64,000 bases of DNA from Actinomycetota bacterium (GTDB lineage: Bacteria; Actinomycetota; Coriobacteriia; Anaerosomatales; Anaerosomataceae), in assembly GCA_009668945.1 (NCBI GenBank), contig SBEH01000002.1, positions 1-64,000 of the forward strand, written 5' to 3'. Made by a program: the position numbers and the translations under genes. Positions within the stretch are counted from its first letter, which is position 1, and the number at the start of each line of letters is the position of its first letter. The notes beneath the pieces are model-generated. The model made no database searches. It saw only the letters and a program-made list of their open reading frames with translations, and was not told the DNA's origin. This document shows positions 33,960-43,559 of the stretch, one piece after another.

Positions 33960-35318
33960 ATGGCTGACGACGGTATCCAGGCACTTCGCGAGCGCATCCC
34001 GCCGCACAACATCGAGGCCGAGCAGTCGCTGCTGGGCTCGATGTTCCTGTCGGCCGATGCGGTCGAGAACTGCATCGCCATCGTTGACGCCGATGACTTC
34101 TACCGTCCGCCGCATCGCAAGATCTTCGCAGCGGTGAAGGACCTGCACCTGCGTGGCGACGCGGTCGACCAGATCACCGTTGCGGCGCGGTTGGAGTCTG
34201 CCGGTGAACTCGATGCCGCCGGAGGCAAGCCGTACCTGTTGGACGTTACCGGCGCGGTTCCCACCTCGGCGAACGCGGAGTACTACGCGCACATCGTGAA
34301 GCGCACCTCGATGCTTCGGAGGCTGATCGACGCTGCTACGGGCATCCAGGCGTTCAGCTACGAGAACCCGGATGACATCGACGAGGTGGTCGAACGTGCC
34401 GAGAAGGCGATCTTCGACGTCACCAACCAGCGGGTGTCTTCGAACTTCCGCGTGCTCAAGGAGCTCGCGAAGGAAGGCTTCGATGAGCTGGAGAAGCTCT
34501 ACGACCGGAAGAGCCACGTCACGGGGGTGCCCACGGGCTATCCTGACCTGGACAAGATCCTCGCGGGAATGCACAGGGGCGACCTGCTGATCCTCGCGGC
34601 GCGTCCGTCGGTCGGCAAGACCGCTCTTGCGCTCAATATCGCGGTCAACGCCGCAAAGGCAGGTACAACCACGGCGGTCTTCAGCCTCGAGATGTCCTCG
34701 TCCCAGCTGGTCCAGCGCATCCTGTGTGCCGAAGCGCGCGTGGACTCCCAGAAGCTGCGCACGGGCTATCTGGCGGACGAGGACTGGCCGCTGCTGATGC
34801 AGGCGATGGGCCGGCTTCCGCTGGACCAGTTCTATGTCGATGACACACCGTCGATTTCCATCCTCGAGGTTCGCGCGAAGGCACGCAGGCTCTTCAGAGG
34901 CGTTGAGAACGGGCTGATCATCGTGGACTACCTGCAGCTCATGCAGCCTCAGGGGCGCCGTTCGGAGAATCGTCAGGTGGAGATCGCGGAGATCTCGCGC
35001 GGACTGAAGATCCTGGCGAAGGAACTCGACTGTCCCGTGCTCGCGCTCTCCCAGCTGTCGCGTGCCGTCGAACAGCGGACGTCGAAGCGGCCCGTACTCT
35101 CCGACCTCAGGGAGTCTGGCGCCATCGAGCAAGACGCCGATGTGGTGATGTTCATCGACCGGAACACCGATCCAGGCGCCCAGGAAGAGACGGGCAGGCC
35201 GGGCAAGGGCGAGGCCGAAGTCATAGTAGCCAAGCACCGGAACGGCCCCACAGGCAGCTGCTGGCTGTCCTACCTGGACCGGTTCACGCGGTTCGTGCCA
35301 CTGGCGCGGAACCCCTAG
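33960..35318 (+). CDS. dnaB: Replicative DNA helicase DnaB
   Basis: This 452-residue hexameric helicase unwinds DNA at the replication fork. It has the N-terminal DnaB domain (PPHNIEAEQSLLGSMFLS), a linker helix and a RecA-like C-terminal domain with Walker A ARPSVGKTALALN near residue 216, Walker B with IIVDYLQLM near 320, and SQLSRAVEQR with the arginine-finger region. Length is normal and no intein interrupts it, although DnaB is a common intein host. It follows rplI by 62 bases. Confidence 0.97.
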   Translation: MADDGIQALRERIPPHNIEAEQSLLGSMFLSADAVENCIAIVDADDFYRPPHRKIFAAVKDLHLRGDAVDQITVAARLESAGELDAAGGKPYLLDVTGAVPTSANAEYYAHIVKRTSMLRRLIDAATGIQAFSYENPDDIDEVVERAEKAIFDVTNQRVSSNFRVLKELAKEGFDELEKLYDRKSHVTGVPTGYPDLDKILAGMHRGDLLILAARPSVGKTALALNIAVNAAKAGTTTAVFSLEMSSSQLVQRILCAEARVDSQKLRTGYLADEDWPLLMQAMGRLPLDQFYVDDTPSISILEVRAKARRLFRGVENGLIIVDYLQLMQPQGRRSENRQVEIAEISRGLKILAKELDCPVLALSQLSRAVEQRTSKRPVLSDLRESGAIEQDADVVMFIDRNTDPGAQEETGRPGKGEAEVIVAKHRNGPTGSCWLSYLDRFTRFVPLARNP

Positions 35319-35348
35319 CGGGCTCGGTCCCGCCGGGAACGGGAACCC

Positions 35349-36740
35349 ATGAGCGAGCAGCGCTACGACGTCGTCATCATCGGAGCCGGACCGGCCGGTA
35401 TCTTCGCGGCCATCGAGCTCGTACGGGCGCGTCCGGATCTCCGGATCCTGCTGCTCGAACGAGGCAAACCGATAGACAAGCGCTCGTGCCCCGCCCGTCA
35501 GACGAGCTGTGTAGGCTGTGCCACGTGTGCGATCATGACTGGCTGGGGCGGTGCCGGTGCATTCTCCGACGGGAAGCTGACGCTGTCGACCGAGGTCGGC
35601 GGCTGGCTCGGCGAGCATACCGGCGATGAGGCCCTTGCGAGGCTCATCGATGACAGCGATCGAATCTGGCTCGAGTTCGGCGCTACAACGGTGGTGCACG
35701 AGCCCAACGCCGAGACCGCCGAGCGGCTCATGCGCCAGGCGACACTCGCGGAGATGCGGCTCGTGCCGATGCGGATCCGGCATATCGGCAGCGACCGGTC
35801 GCCCGCGGTGCTTCAGGCGATGCACGAGTACCTCACGTCTGCGGGGGTTGAGGTGCGCACCGGGACGACCGCAGCGGGCATTCTCGCCGAGGAAGGCAGC
35901 GTTCGCGGTGTCGAACTCGCGGACGGCGGGGTCATCAAGACCGGCGTCGTAATCGCGGCGCCGGGCCGCGACGGGGCCGACTGGCTGGCGGCGCAGGCCC
36001 GAGAACTCGGCATCGGCCTCGTCAACAACGCCGTCGACATCGGAGTGAGGGTCGAGGTGCCCGCACCGGTGATGGAGCCGCTGACCGACCATCTCTACGA
36101 GGCCAAGCTGATCCAGATGTCGCACCGGTTCGGCGATTCGGTGCGCACGTTCTGCATGAATCCCTACGGTGAGGTCACGACGGAAAGCTACGGCGACATC
36201 GTGACGGTAAACGGCCACTCATACGCCGAGAAGCGGACCCTCAACACGAACTTCGCAGTGCTCGTTAGCCAGCAGTTCACGCACCCGTTCCACGAGCCGA
36301 TCAAGTACGGTACCTCGATAGCCGGTCTCGCGAACCTGCTCGGTGAGGGGATTCTCGTCCAGCGGCTGGGCGATCTTAGGGCGGGCCGACGATCGACCGC
36401 CAAACGCCTGGCGGAATCGGTTGTCACGCCAACGATGCCCTCGGCGACGCCAGGCGACCTGTCGTTCGTACTGCCCTACCGCCACCTTGTGGATATCCTG
36501 GACTTCCTGGACGCGATGGATACCATGGCGCCGGGTGTGGCCGCCGACGGTACGCTTCTGTACGGTATCGAAGTCAAGTTCTACTCGTCACGACTGGAAC
36601 TTGGCCGCGATCTTCAGACGAAGGTCGCGGGGCTGTACGCAATCGGCGACGGCGCGGGTGTGACGCGCGGACTCGTGCAGTCGAGCGCGAGCGGTCTCGT
36701 GGCCGCCCGGTCCGCGTTGGACAAGATCACCGGCGACTAG
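35349..36740 (+). CDS. FAD-dependent oxidoreductase (COG2509-like)
   Basis: This 463-residue flavoprotein has the N-terminal dinucleotide fold [15 protein letters not shown], a Cys-containing segment ([14 protein letters not shown]) near residues 47-60, the [14 protein letters not shown] motif and a C-terminal FAD signature [20 protein letters not shown]. It resembles the COG2509 family of uncharacterised FAD dehydrogenases. The CxxC pairs near the N-terminus could be redox active. It begins 30 bases after dnaB and ends with a 4-base convergent overlap with the chemoreceptor gene. Substrate unknown. Confidence 0.85.
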   Translation: MSEQRYDVVIIGAGPAGIFAAIELVRARPDLRILLLERGKPIDKRSCPARQTSCVGCATCAIMTGWGGAGAFSDGKLTLSTEVGGWLGEHTGDEALARLIDDSDRIWLEFGATTVVHEPNAETAERLMRQATLAEMRLVPMRIRHIGSDRSPAVLQAMHEYLTSAGVEVRTGTTAAGILAEEGSVRGVELADGGVIKTGVVIAAPGRDGADWLAAQARELGIGLVNNAVDIGVRVEVPAPVMEPLTDHLYEAKLIQMSHRFGDSVRTFCMNPYGEVTTESYGDIVTVNGHSYAEKRTLNTNFAVLVSQQFTHPFHEPIKYGTSIAGLANLLGEGILVQRLGDLRAGRRSTAKRLAESVVTPTMPSATPGDLSFVLPYRHLVDILDFLDAMDTMAPGVAADGTLLYGIEVKFYSSRLELGRDLQTKVAGLYAIGDGAGVTRGLVQSSASGLVAARSALDKITGD

Positions 36741-38713
36741 CGGGTCTTGAAGCGCGTGAAGCCGCGGGCGAGTGCCTCGGCCTCACCCTTCACGGACTCC
36801 GCGGAACTGGCGAGCTGCTTGGTCGCTGCCGCGGACTCCCTGGTGCTGCTGCTCACCTGGTGCATCGCCTCCACCAGCTGACCTGACGCTCGCGTCTGCT
36901 GGACGGTGGCCTCCGCGATCTCCCGTGCGGCCATCGCGGTGTCGGTCATCTGCTGGACGATCATCTCGAAAGTCCGGCGTGACTCATCGCTGAACTGAAC
37001 CGTTGTGGTCGAGAGGTCGGACTGCTGGGCGGCCTGCTTCTGGAGCTTGGCGGCCGCATCCTGAATCGCGGACACCATCTCGACGATGCGAGCAGCGGAA
37101 ACCGCGACGCTGTCCGCAAGCGTCCGGATCTCGGAGGACACCACCGCGAAGCCCTTCCCTGCCGCGCCCGCCCTGGCGGCCTCGATCGCCGCGTTCAGCG
37201 CGAGGATCTTCGTCTGCTCGGCGATGCCTGTGATGATGGACGTCATGTCGGTGATGCTGTCGGACACCTCGTACATCGCCGCCGCTGCGTCCGCCATGCC
37301 CTCTGCGCCGGTTGCGAGCTCATCCATCGCGGTGTGTGCCTTGTCGACGGTCGCTGCTCCGGTCTGTGCCGATTCCAGGGCGTCCTCGGCCACCTGCAGC
37401 ACACGCGTCGCTCCGTCTGAGACCGCCTGGAAGCTGCGGGTGAGTTGCTCGAGTGTCGCGGTGGTCTCGGCAACCGAAGATGCCTGGTATGTCGCCTGCT
37501 CGGCGGACGCCCGCGAGGCCGCCGATATCTCTGCCGCGACCGCCCGCAGCTGGTTCACGGTGGTGTCCACCTGACCGATGATGGCCTTGAGACCGGACGT
37601 CATCGTGTTGAACGAGCGGCTGAGCGCCCTGATGTCGCGGTACCCGGTCTCCGGGACCTGCACGGTGAGGTCGCCGGTGGCAACGCGACTCGCGGCGTCG
37701 CCGACCGATGCCAGCGGGGCCGTCAGTGACTTGCTGATGTTGAACGCTCCCGCGATCGACACGAGGAGCGCGCCGAGTATCAGGGCACCGAACGTGATGA
37801 TGAACGAGCGAGTGGTATTCGCGTACGGAGCGTCGTCCACGCCCACGAACAGCATTCCGAGAACGTTTCCACCCGCGTCCTTCAGTGGGGCGTACGAGGT
37901 CAGGTACTTGCGGTTGACCACGAAGGCCTCACCGTTGAAAGGGGTGCCGCTCTGTAGTGTTGTGCCTCGCACCTGATCGGATACGACCGTGCCGATCGCG
38001 CGATCCCCGTTGTCGTTCTTGACGGTCGTCGACACCCGCACTCCGTTCTGGAAGACGGTGGATACGCCGCCAACCTTCGCCACGACCGAGTCCACGAGTT
38101 CGTTCTGGAGCTTCAGGATGCGGATACCCACGAGAACGCCGCCATCGATCGGCGCGGCGGAGACGATCGCGAGAGCGCCTTCGGCCTCGCCAGGGACGAT
38201 CGTGCCCTTCGGGGTCTCCTTAGGTGTCAGGCGAAGGCGATTCGCAAGTCCGATCGACTCGAGCTCGGCAACGGGCAAGATCGCGAATTCCGTGACCGGC
38301 GCCGTCACTCCGGTCCAGCCACGGAGCTGCTCCCATGACGTCTCGTAGACCGGGGTCCCTAGGGTTGTCGCGCGCACCTCGCCGGTTGTCGCCACGACCG
38401 CGAAGTAGGTGATGCCGGCGAGCTGGGCCCGACGGGCGAGATCGTTGGTCAGGGCTAGGCGCGTCGGCTCGTCCGCATCCGACAGGCTCACGTCGGCCGC
38501 GGTGTCGGCGACGGCGGCGGAGGTGTTGCGTGTCGCGTCATCGAGCAGGCTCGACGCCACCGACATGTTGGTCGCCAGCGCCGATTGCGCCTGTTCCTTC
38601 ATGAGGTCGTCGAAGCGGAGTACCCCGAATGCGGCCGCTGCAGCGAGTGCAAGTGCGGTGATCGCGACGAAGCCGATGATAAGACGTGCTCTCAAGGACA
38701 TGACGGTGCCCAC
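36737..38713 (-). CDS. Methyl-accepting chemotaxis protein with extracytoplasmic Cache-like sensor
   Basis: This 658-residue receptor has a first membrane helix near residues 8-32, a periplasmic-side sensory region of about 270 residues with Cache-like features, a second membrane helix near 310-333 and a HAMP domain. The long cytoplasmic signalling domain carries the hairpin-tip motif [20 protein letters not shown] with [13 protein letters not shown] following. The GTG at 38713 is preferred because GGAAGG lies 6 bases upstream; an ATG four codons later is possible. It implies that the organism has a chemotaxis array; no che genes are in the window. Confidence 0.92.
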   Translation of the reverse strand: MGTVMSLRARLIIGFVAITALALAAAAAFGVLRFDDLMKEQAQSALATNMSVASSLLDDATRNTSAAVADTAADVSLSDADEPTRLALTNDLARRAQLAGITYFAVVATTGEVRATTLGTPVYETSWEQLRGWTGVTAPVTEFAILPVAELESIGLANRLRLTPKETPKGTIVPGEAEGALAIVSAAPIDGGVLVGIRILKLQNELVDSVVAKVGGVSTVFQNGVRVSTTVKNDNGDRAIGTVVSDQVRGTTLQSGTPFNGEAFVVNRKYLTSYAPLKDAGGNVLGMLFVGVDDAPYANTTRSFIITFGALILGALLVSIAGAFNISKSLTAPLASVGDAASRVATGDLTVQVPETGYRDIRALSRSFNTMTSGLKAIIGQVDTTVNQLRAVAAEISAASRASAEQATYQASSVAETTATLEQLTRSFQAVSDGATRVLQVAEDALESAQTGAATVDKAHTAMDELATGAEGMADAAAAMYEVSDSITDMTSIITGIAEQTKILALNAAIEAARAGAAGKGFAVVSSEIRTLADSVAVSAARIVEMVSAIQDAAAKLQKQAAQQSDLSTTTVQFSDESRRTFEMIVQQMTDTAMAAREIAEATVQQTRASGQLVEAMHQVSSSTRESAAATKQLASSAESVKGEAEALARGFTRFKTR

Positions 38714-38822
38714 GGGCTTCCTTCCGATATGTGTTCTATGCGAGTAGTACGGTACCGCTTGTCCGAATACTGTGACGGTGGTACGCCGAGTTGCAGTGAG
38801 CCGCAGTGCGAACGCGATGCCG

Positions 38823-39506
38823 TCAGGCGTCGATCGGAACCAGGTCGTCGTAGTCGTCCAGAGTCTGCGGCCCGTCGAGGATGAGTCCCTCGCCGGAGAA
38901 CATCTCGACAGGCTCGCCTTCGATGTAGAACTCGACCGCATCTACCGTAGGGAACTGCGCGAGGGTGTACACGACCTGCGCGAGGCGCGATGTCACGGAG
39001 AAGGTCCCGCCGCCCGACTCGAACTCCTTGGAGAGATCGATCTTCGCGATGCCGTTCGCGACCGTCAAGCCGAGCAGCCTCGTTCCGGCCGGGATGTTCG
39101 TGCTGATTGCTGGCCATGTCGTTTGCTCTTGCGGTGTCGGTCCGGTCAACAGCGCGTTGATCGCTGCGGTCGCGACCGCCTCTGTATACGGAAGAGTACG
39201 CTCGACAGCGAGCGCGTTCTCGCCGGCCTCCACCCAGTAGAGCTTGACGGTGACGGTCGAGGGGGTGGTGGAACCAGACCCGCTGCCGTCAGGCGCCGCC
39301 GCGGTGTCTTCGGCGTTGTCGGCTGCCTCGCCATCCCCGGTACCACTCCCCGGGTCTTCGGCGTCAGCTTCGCCGGTGTCCTCGGCCGCTCTCTTGCCGG
39401 CCGTGGCGTCCGCATCCTTCCGGCACCCGCCGAGGAGCGGAAGCGCTACAAGCAGCGCGATGAGAGCGACTACGGTGAGACCACGGAGAACCACTGTGCG
39501 CTTCAT
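38823..39506 (-). CDS. GerMN-domain lipoprotein
   Basis: This 227-residue protein has a lipoprotein signal with lipobox LLGGC (C28), an acidic Asp/Glu/Gly/Thr-rich spacer of about 55 residues and a C-terminal GerMN domain ([20 protein letters not shown] through FYIEGEP). The domain occurs in sporulation protein GerM and in actinobacterial LpqB-like lipoproteins. The ATG at 39506 follows GGAGGG; an ATG four codons earlier overlaps that ribosome binding site. No sporulation genes are in sight, so an envelope role is more likely. Confidence 0.85.
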   Translation of the reverse strand: MKRTVVLRGLTVVALIALLVALPLLGGCRKDADATAGKRAAEDTGEADAEDPGSGTGDGEAADNAEDTAAAPDGSGSGSTTPSTVTVKLYWVEAGENALAVERTLPYTEAVATAAINALLTGPTPQEQTTWPAISTNIPAGTRLLGLTVANGIAKIDLSKEFESGGGTFSVTSRLAQVVYTLAQFPTVDAVEFYIEGEPVEMFSGEGLILDGPQTLDDYDDLVPIDA

Positions 39507-39662
39507 GGTGCCCTCCAATGCAGGTTGTCTCGCCTAGAGTATCTCTCCAGCCCGGCTGCGTGCGAAGCATCGCACGACAGGCCCACTCCCGGGCAGCGCT
39601 ATCCGGGCGGACGCCGTACTCGGCTAGACTGTGGCAAGAGACACGAACTGCGGGAGTCAGCC

Positions 39663-39998
39663 ATGATCACGCCAGCGGGGGCCGAGTGTGCGCTGTACTA
39701 CGAGGACTTCGCGCGTGGCGCGAGAATGCAGCAGTGCCGAGCCGCGAAGCATCCGAGGAGCGCCGAATGGCGTCAGGAAGACTGCGGATCGTGTCCGGTG
39801 CCTCGAATCCTCACGGCCAACGGAAGCCCGGCGCTCGAGCTGAGACTGATCATCCGGCCGGGGGTGTTGGGCATCGGACGGCACGTTGAGATCGACGCCT
39901 GGTGCTCGGCGCACGGACCGATAGCGGGCGACCCGTGCATCGGCTGCAAGGCCTGCAACGCCGAAGCCGACGAGCTGCTGAAACGCGCGCTCGAATAG
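39663..39998 (+). CDS. Cys-rich small protein, unknown function
   Basis: This 111-residue protein has an N-terminal segment ALYYEDFARGARMQQCRA, a CGSCPVP pair near residues 40-43 and a C-terminal CIGCKAC motif; nine cysteines in all suggest metal or Fe-S binding. Similar short proteins with YYEDF and spaced cysteines occur in Chloroflexi and Actinobacteria, but no function is assigned to my knowledge. GGGAG precedes the ATG. It stands alone between the GerMN lipoprotein (divergent) and purA. Confidence 0.65.
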   Translation: MITPAGAECALYYEDFARGARMQQCRAAKHPRSAEWRQEDCGSCPVPRILTANGSPALELRLIIRPGVLGIGRHVEIDAWCSAHGPIAGDPCIGCKACNAEADELLKRALE

Positions 39999-40041
39999 CC
40001 GCTCCTCTGCACCCGACTAGCGCAGGCAGGCCGTTGTCGGG

Positions 40042-40161
40042 CATACTTACCCCCGCGTCCAACTGAGGGGACGCGCGAGCGCGCCGCCTGGCTCGGCGGC
40101 CTGCCCGGTCCGGGAGCGGCTACGGTGTCCGCGGGACCGCAGCATTCGAGGAGCTCATCAC
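40042..40161 (+). promoter_or_regulatory. Structured purA leader with possible -10
   Basis: CATACT at 40042-40047 could be a -10 box. It is followed by a 6-base-pair hairpin GCGTCC/GGACGC (40055-40074) and a second GCCGCC/GGCGGC (40083-40100) before the purA ribosome binding site GAGGAG. No riboswitch class is recognised. Confidence 0.3.
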
Positions 40162-41451
40162 ATGGCCGGCATCGTCCTCGTCGGCGCCCAGTGGGGCGAC
40201 GAAGGTAAGGGCAAGATCACCGACCTGATCGCAGACGATTTCGACTACGTCGTGCGCTTCCAGGGCGGCAACAACGCAGGGCACACCGTCATCCACGCCG
40301 GACGCACGCTCAAGCTGCACCTCATCCCGAGCGGGATCATGTACCCGCACATCACCCCGGTGATCGGCAACGGATGCGTCATCGATCCGAAGGTGCTTCT
40401 CGATGAGATGGATCGCCTCGAGGCCGACGGACTCTCCACGCACCGTCTGCTTATCAGCTGCAACGCCCATCTCATCATGCCGTACCACCGCGACCTTGAC
40501 GGCGCCTCGGAACGCAGGCTTGGTTCGCAGGAAATCGGCACCACACGCCGCGGCATCGGCCCGGCGTACATGGACAAGGCCTCGCGCATGGGTCTGCGCG
40601 TACAGGACCTCGCCGACGAGCACATCTTCCGCAAGAAGCTCGAGGCAGCACTCCACGAGAAGAACGACATCCTCTCGAAGGTCTACGAACTGCCCACATA
40701 CACGGTCGACCAGATTGCCGAGGAGTATCTTTCGTACGCCGAGCGGGTCAAGCCGCATATCGCCGAGACGAGCGTCGTCATCAACAAGGCCCTCGACGCC
40801 GGTCAGTGGGTGCTCTTCGAGGGCGCGCAAGGAGCACTGCTCGATCTCGACCACGGCACGTACCCCTTCGTGACGTCATCGAGCCCGACTGCTGGCGGCG
40901 CCTGCACGGGCGTGGGGGTCGGCCCCAAGCGGATCGACCGCGTGCTCGGCATCGCGAAGGCGTACATCACGCGAGTGGGGAGCGGCCCATTCCCGACGGA
41001 GCTTTTCGATGAGACCGGCCGGCACTTGATCGAGGTAGGGCACGAGTACGGAACCACGACCGGACGCGAGCGGCGTGCCGGCTGGTTCGATGGACTCATC
41101 GCCCGGTTCGCCGTACAGATCAACGGCCTCACCGATTTGGTAATCACCAAGCTCGACGTGCTCTCGGATCTCGAGCGCATCAAGGTCTGCGTCGCCTATG
41201 AGTACGAGGGCAAGCGGTACAACGATCTGCCGGCGCACCAGACGGCGTTTCATCACGCGAAGCCCGTCTACGAGGAGTTGCCGGGCTGGAAGACCGATAT
41301 CACTCATTGCCGCAAGTTCGGGGAGCTGCCGAAGACCGCCCAGGACTACATCGCCTTCCTCGAAGATCTCGCCGAAGTGCCGGTTGCGATGATAGCGGTC
41401 GGTCCGAGCCGAGAGCAGACGATCATGCGGCGGTGGGAAGGGCGCGTCTGA
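40162..41451 (+). CDS. purA: Adenylosuccinate synthetase
   Basis: This 429-residue enzyme converts IMP, aspartate and GTP to adenylosuccinate in AMP synthesis. GAQWGDEGKGKITDLIAD at the N-terminus contains the catalytic Asp and the P-loop; GGNNAGHT, QEIGTTRRGIGPAY, FEGAQGALLDLDHGTYPFVT and the C-terminal VGPSREQTI follow in canonical order. Length is normal. The next gene overlaps its stop by one base (TGATG). Confidence 0.98.
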   Translation: MAGIVLVGAQWGDEGKGKITDLIADDFDYVVRFQGGNNAGHTVIHAGRTLKLHLIPSGIMYPHITPVIGNGCVIDPKVLLDEMDRLEADGLSTHRLLISCNAHLIMPYHRDLDGASERRLGSQEIGTTRRGIGPAYMDKASRMGLRVQDLADEHIFRKKLEAALHEKNDILSKVYELPTYTVDQIAEEYLSYAERVKPHIAETSVVINKALDAGQWVLFEGAQGALLDLDHGTYPFVTSSSPTAGGACTGVGVGPKRIDRVLGIAKAYITRVGSGPFPTELFDETGRHLIEVGHEYGTTTGRERRAGWFDGLIARFAVQINGLTDLVITKLDVLSDLERIKVCVAYEYEGKRYNDLPAHQTAFHHAKPVYEELPGWKTDITHCRKFGELPKTAQDYIAFLEDLAEVPVAMIAVGPSREQTIMRRWEGRV

Positions 41452-42683
41452 TGTGGCGCCGCGCACTGGCGATTGCGGTGCTGACCGGAGCACTCGCTCT
41501 GGCGGTTCCGGCCGCGGCGCATGCCAGCGCAGGAGATCTGTACGCCGCAGGCACCGCGTACAAGGCCTCCACGTACGCCAACCACCGCAGCGTCTTCGGC
41601 GGACGCGAGCAGTGGGTTTGCGACATCAACGCGAACGAGGGAGACAGTGGACGGCCGATCTACGCGCCCGAACCGGGCACCGTGACCATCTTCTCGACGG
41701 GCTGGGGCGACGGGTACGGGAACTCGATCGTCTGGACTTCCGCCGACGGTCGCGAGCAGATACACGTAGCCCATCTGAGCGCGTTCGGCGCGACGGGTCA
41801 GGTCGCAGGCGGCGCTCTCATCGGGAAGGCCGGAAGCACGGGCAATTCGACCGGCGACCACATGCACGTGTCCCGCGCCTACGACGGGCAGCCCGCGCCG
41901 CTGGTCCTGTCGGGACAGCAGATCGTGCCCGGATACTCGGGGAATGGCAACCAGTACTGCTCAGCAGGGCAGGTGCCTCTGGCGTTGAGTATCTCGGGCG
42001 TACTGGACGGCCAGGTGTACTACTGCCCGGTGACCGTCTCGTACTCGTGCGCGGGCGCGGATCCCGGATCCGTCGCGTGCACGATCGACGGCAACCCAGC
42101 AGGCTCGGGGGCGTTGGTCTCCGCGGAAGGCACCCACAGGGTCGAGCTGCGCGCCACTATCGGCGGAGTAGCGGTTGCCCGTGCCCTATCGTTCGCCATC
42201 GCGTCACCGCCCGCGCCCGGGTTGGAGCCGGTCTTCCGGTTCTACAACGCCGGCCGCGGCACCCACTTCTTCACTCCGTCGCATGACGAGAGGGACCGCG
42301 TGATCACCGGTCTGGCTCAGGCATACGCGTACGAGGGCGTGTGCTATTGGATCGACCCCGCGGACAACCCGCAGCCCCTCTACCGCTTCTACAACCGCAA
42401 GAGCGGCAGTCACTTCTACACGGCGAGCGATCAGGAGGCCGCGGCCACACTCGCGAGCTGGCCCGAAGTGTTTTCGCTCGACGGGCGGACCTTCCCGGTC
42501 TCGCCTGTACAGGTGCCTGGTAGCGTCACCGTGTACAGGTTCCTCAACCTCGAGAACAGCAGTCACTTCTTCACGGCATCGGAGCAGGAGCGCGACGCCG
42601 TCATCACGCAATGGCCGGGCATCTACCGCTTCGAGGGTCCAGCATTCTGGCTGGTCCAGCAGCAGCCGGTTCATCGACCGTGA
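41451..42683 (+). CDS. Secreted M23-like protein with three DUF5648 repeats
   Basis: This 410-residue protein has a signal peptide (about residues 1-25) and an M23-like domain at about 35-165. The first zinc motif is degenerate: QWVCD occupies the position of HxxxD, while the central HVAHLS and the GDHMHVS HxH are kept. A beta-rich spacer near 175-255 precedes three DUF5648 repeats of about 45-50 residues starting near residues 262, 308 and 362 (FRFYNAGRGTHFFT, YRFYNRKSGSHFYT, YRFLNLENSSHFFT). It could bind or remodel the cell wall, but peptidase activity is doubtful. It overlaps purA by one base although the products seem unrelated. Confidence 0.85.
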   Translation: MWRRALAIAVLTGALALAVPAAAHASAGDLYAAGTAYKASTYANHRSVFGGREQWVCDINANEGDSGRPIYAPEPGTVTIFSTGWGDGYGNSIVWTSADGREQIHVAHLSAFGATGQVAGGALIGKAGSTGNSTGDHMHVSRAYDGQPAPLVLSGQQIVPGYSGNGNQYCSAGQVPLALSISGVLDGQVYYCPVTVSYSCAGADPGSVACTIDGNPAGSGALVSAEGTHRVELRATIGGVAVARALSFAIASPPAPGLEPVFRFYNAGRGTHFFTPSHDERDRVITGLAQAYAYEGVCYWIDPADNPQPLYRFYNRKSGSHFYTASDQEAAATLASWPEVFSLDGRTFPVSPVQVPGSVTVYRFLNLENSSHFFTASEQERDAVITQWPGIYRFEGPAFWLVQQQPVHRP

Positions 42684-42903
42684 GAGCACGTCGTTCATCT
42701 GCGCGCGCCTACCGTCCGTCCAGTCCTTCACTCCGCCTACCGGAGACACTCGCTGTGCGGCTCATGCCACGACGCTCGTCGTCCGATACGTAAGGTGCGC
42801 TACAAACAAGTGAGAACGGCGACGGCGGTTCGGGTGCGGGAAGTCGCGACCCAGATCCTTGGTCGTCCCCCCGCTGCGGGGGAAGGCGTGCGGGATGAGG
42901 TGA

Positions 42904-43449
42904 ATGCGAGGCAGAAGCACGCAAGTGGTAGCGATGCTGCTCGTCGGTGCGCTGACGGTGCTGTCTCCCGGCGGGGCCGTGACCGCCTCGCTGTCCTCCG
43001 GTGCCTCGGTCGGCGTCACGTCGGCGATCGAGACCATGGCAGCAGCCGCTCCGGAGTTCACCGGCGTCGGTCCCGCCGCCTCGGCGCCGCCCGCGCAGGG
43101 CACCGTCACCGTCACGGTCACGGTGGTAGGTGCGACGCCTCCGCCTCCGCCTCCGCCGACTGTGATTCCGATCTACCGGTTCTACAGTCCGAAGTCGGGT
43201 ACGCACTTCTACGCGCCGAATGCCGATGAACGCGATACCGTGATCGCACGTTGGCCGGAGGTGTGGCACTACGAGGGCATCGCGTACACGGTCAATCCCG
43301 CCAGGAACACTCAGCCTCTGTACCGGTTCTACAACATGGCCAACGGGAGCCACTTCTACACCGCCTCGGCTGAGGAGGCCAATCACGTCATCGCGACGTG
43401 GCCGGACATCTGCCAGCTCGAGGGCGTGTGCTTCTGGCTCGGTCAATGA
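42904..43449 (+). CDS. Secreted protein with two DUF5648 repeats
   Basis: This 181-residue protein has a signal peptide (about residues 1-29), a Ser/Ala/Val-rich linker, a poly-Pro hinge of seven residues near 79-85, and two DUF5648 repeats (YRFYSPKSGTHFYA and YRFYNMANGSHFYT). GATGAGGTGA precedes the ATG. The repeats closely resemble those of the preceding M23-like protein, so the two probably arose by duplication and act on the same extracellular ligand. The 220 bases upstream show no other gene, only a C/G-rich hairpin near 42870. Confidence 0.8.
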   Translation: MRGRSTQVVAMLLVGALTVLSPGGAVTASLSSGASVGVTSAIETMAAAAPEFTGVGPAASAPPAQGTVTVTVTVVGATPPPPPPPTVIPIYRFYSPKSGTHFYAPNADERDTVIARWPEVWHYEGIAYTVNPARNTQPLYRFYNMANGSHFYTASAEEANHVIATWPDICQLEGVCFWLGQ

Positions 43450-43513
43450 CGCGCGCCTGACCAGCCGGAGCGAGTCGACCACCGGCAGCGCCGCCCTTGT
43501 CGTGGGCTTCGGC

Positions 43514-43519
43514 TACAAT
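43514..43519 (+). promoter_or_regulatory. Possible -10 box for purD
   Basis: TACAAT lies 41 bases upstream of the purD ATG. No convincing -35 is seen at 16-18 bases, as with the TACAAT box of the 6C-like RNA. Confidence 0.35.
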
Positions 43520-43559
43520 CGTCCCACTGCGGGTTCGGCTGATCTCGAAGGGCTCTCTC

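Noticed and set aside
35319-35348. Short GCGGG/CCCGC hairpin after dnaB
   Set aside because: Only 5 base pairs and immediately followed by the next gene's ribosome binding site, so not supported as a terminator.
33939-36218. 759-codon minus-strand frame opposite dnaB and the FAD oxidoreductase
   Set aside because: Composition is shadow-like and it lies across two clear genes; no recognisable domain.
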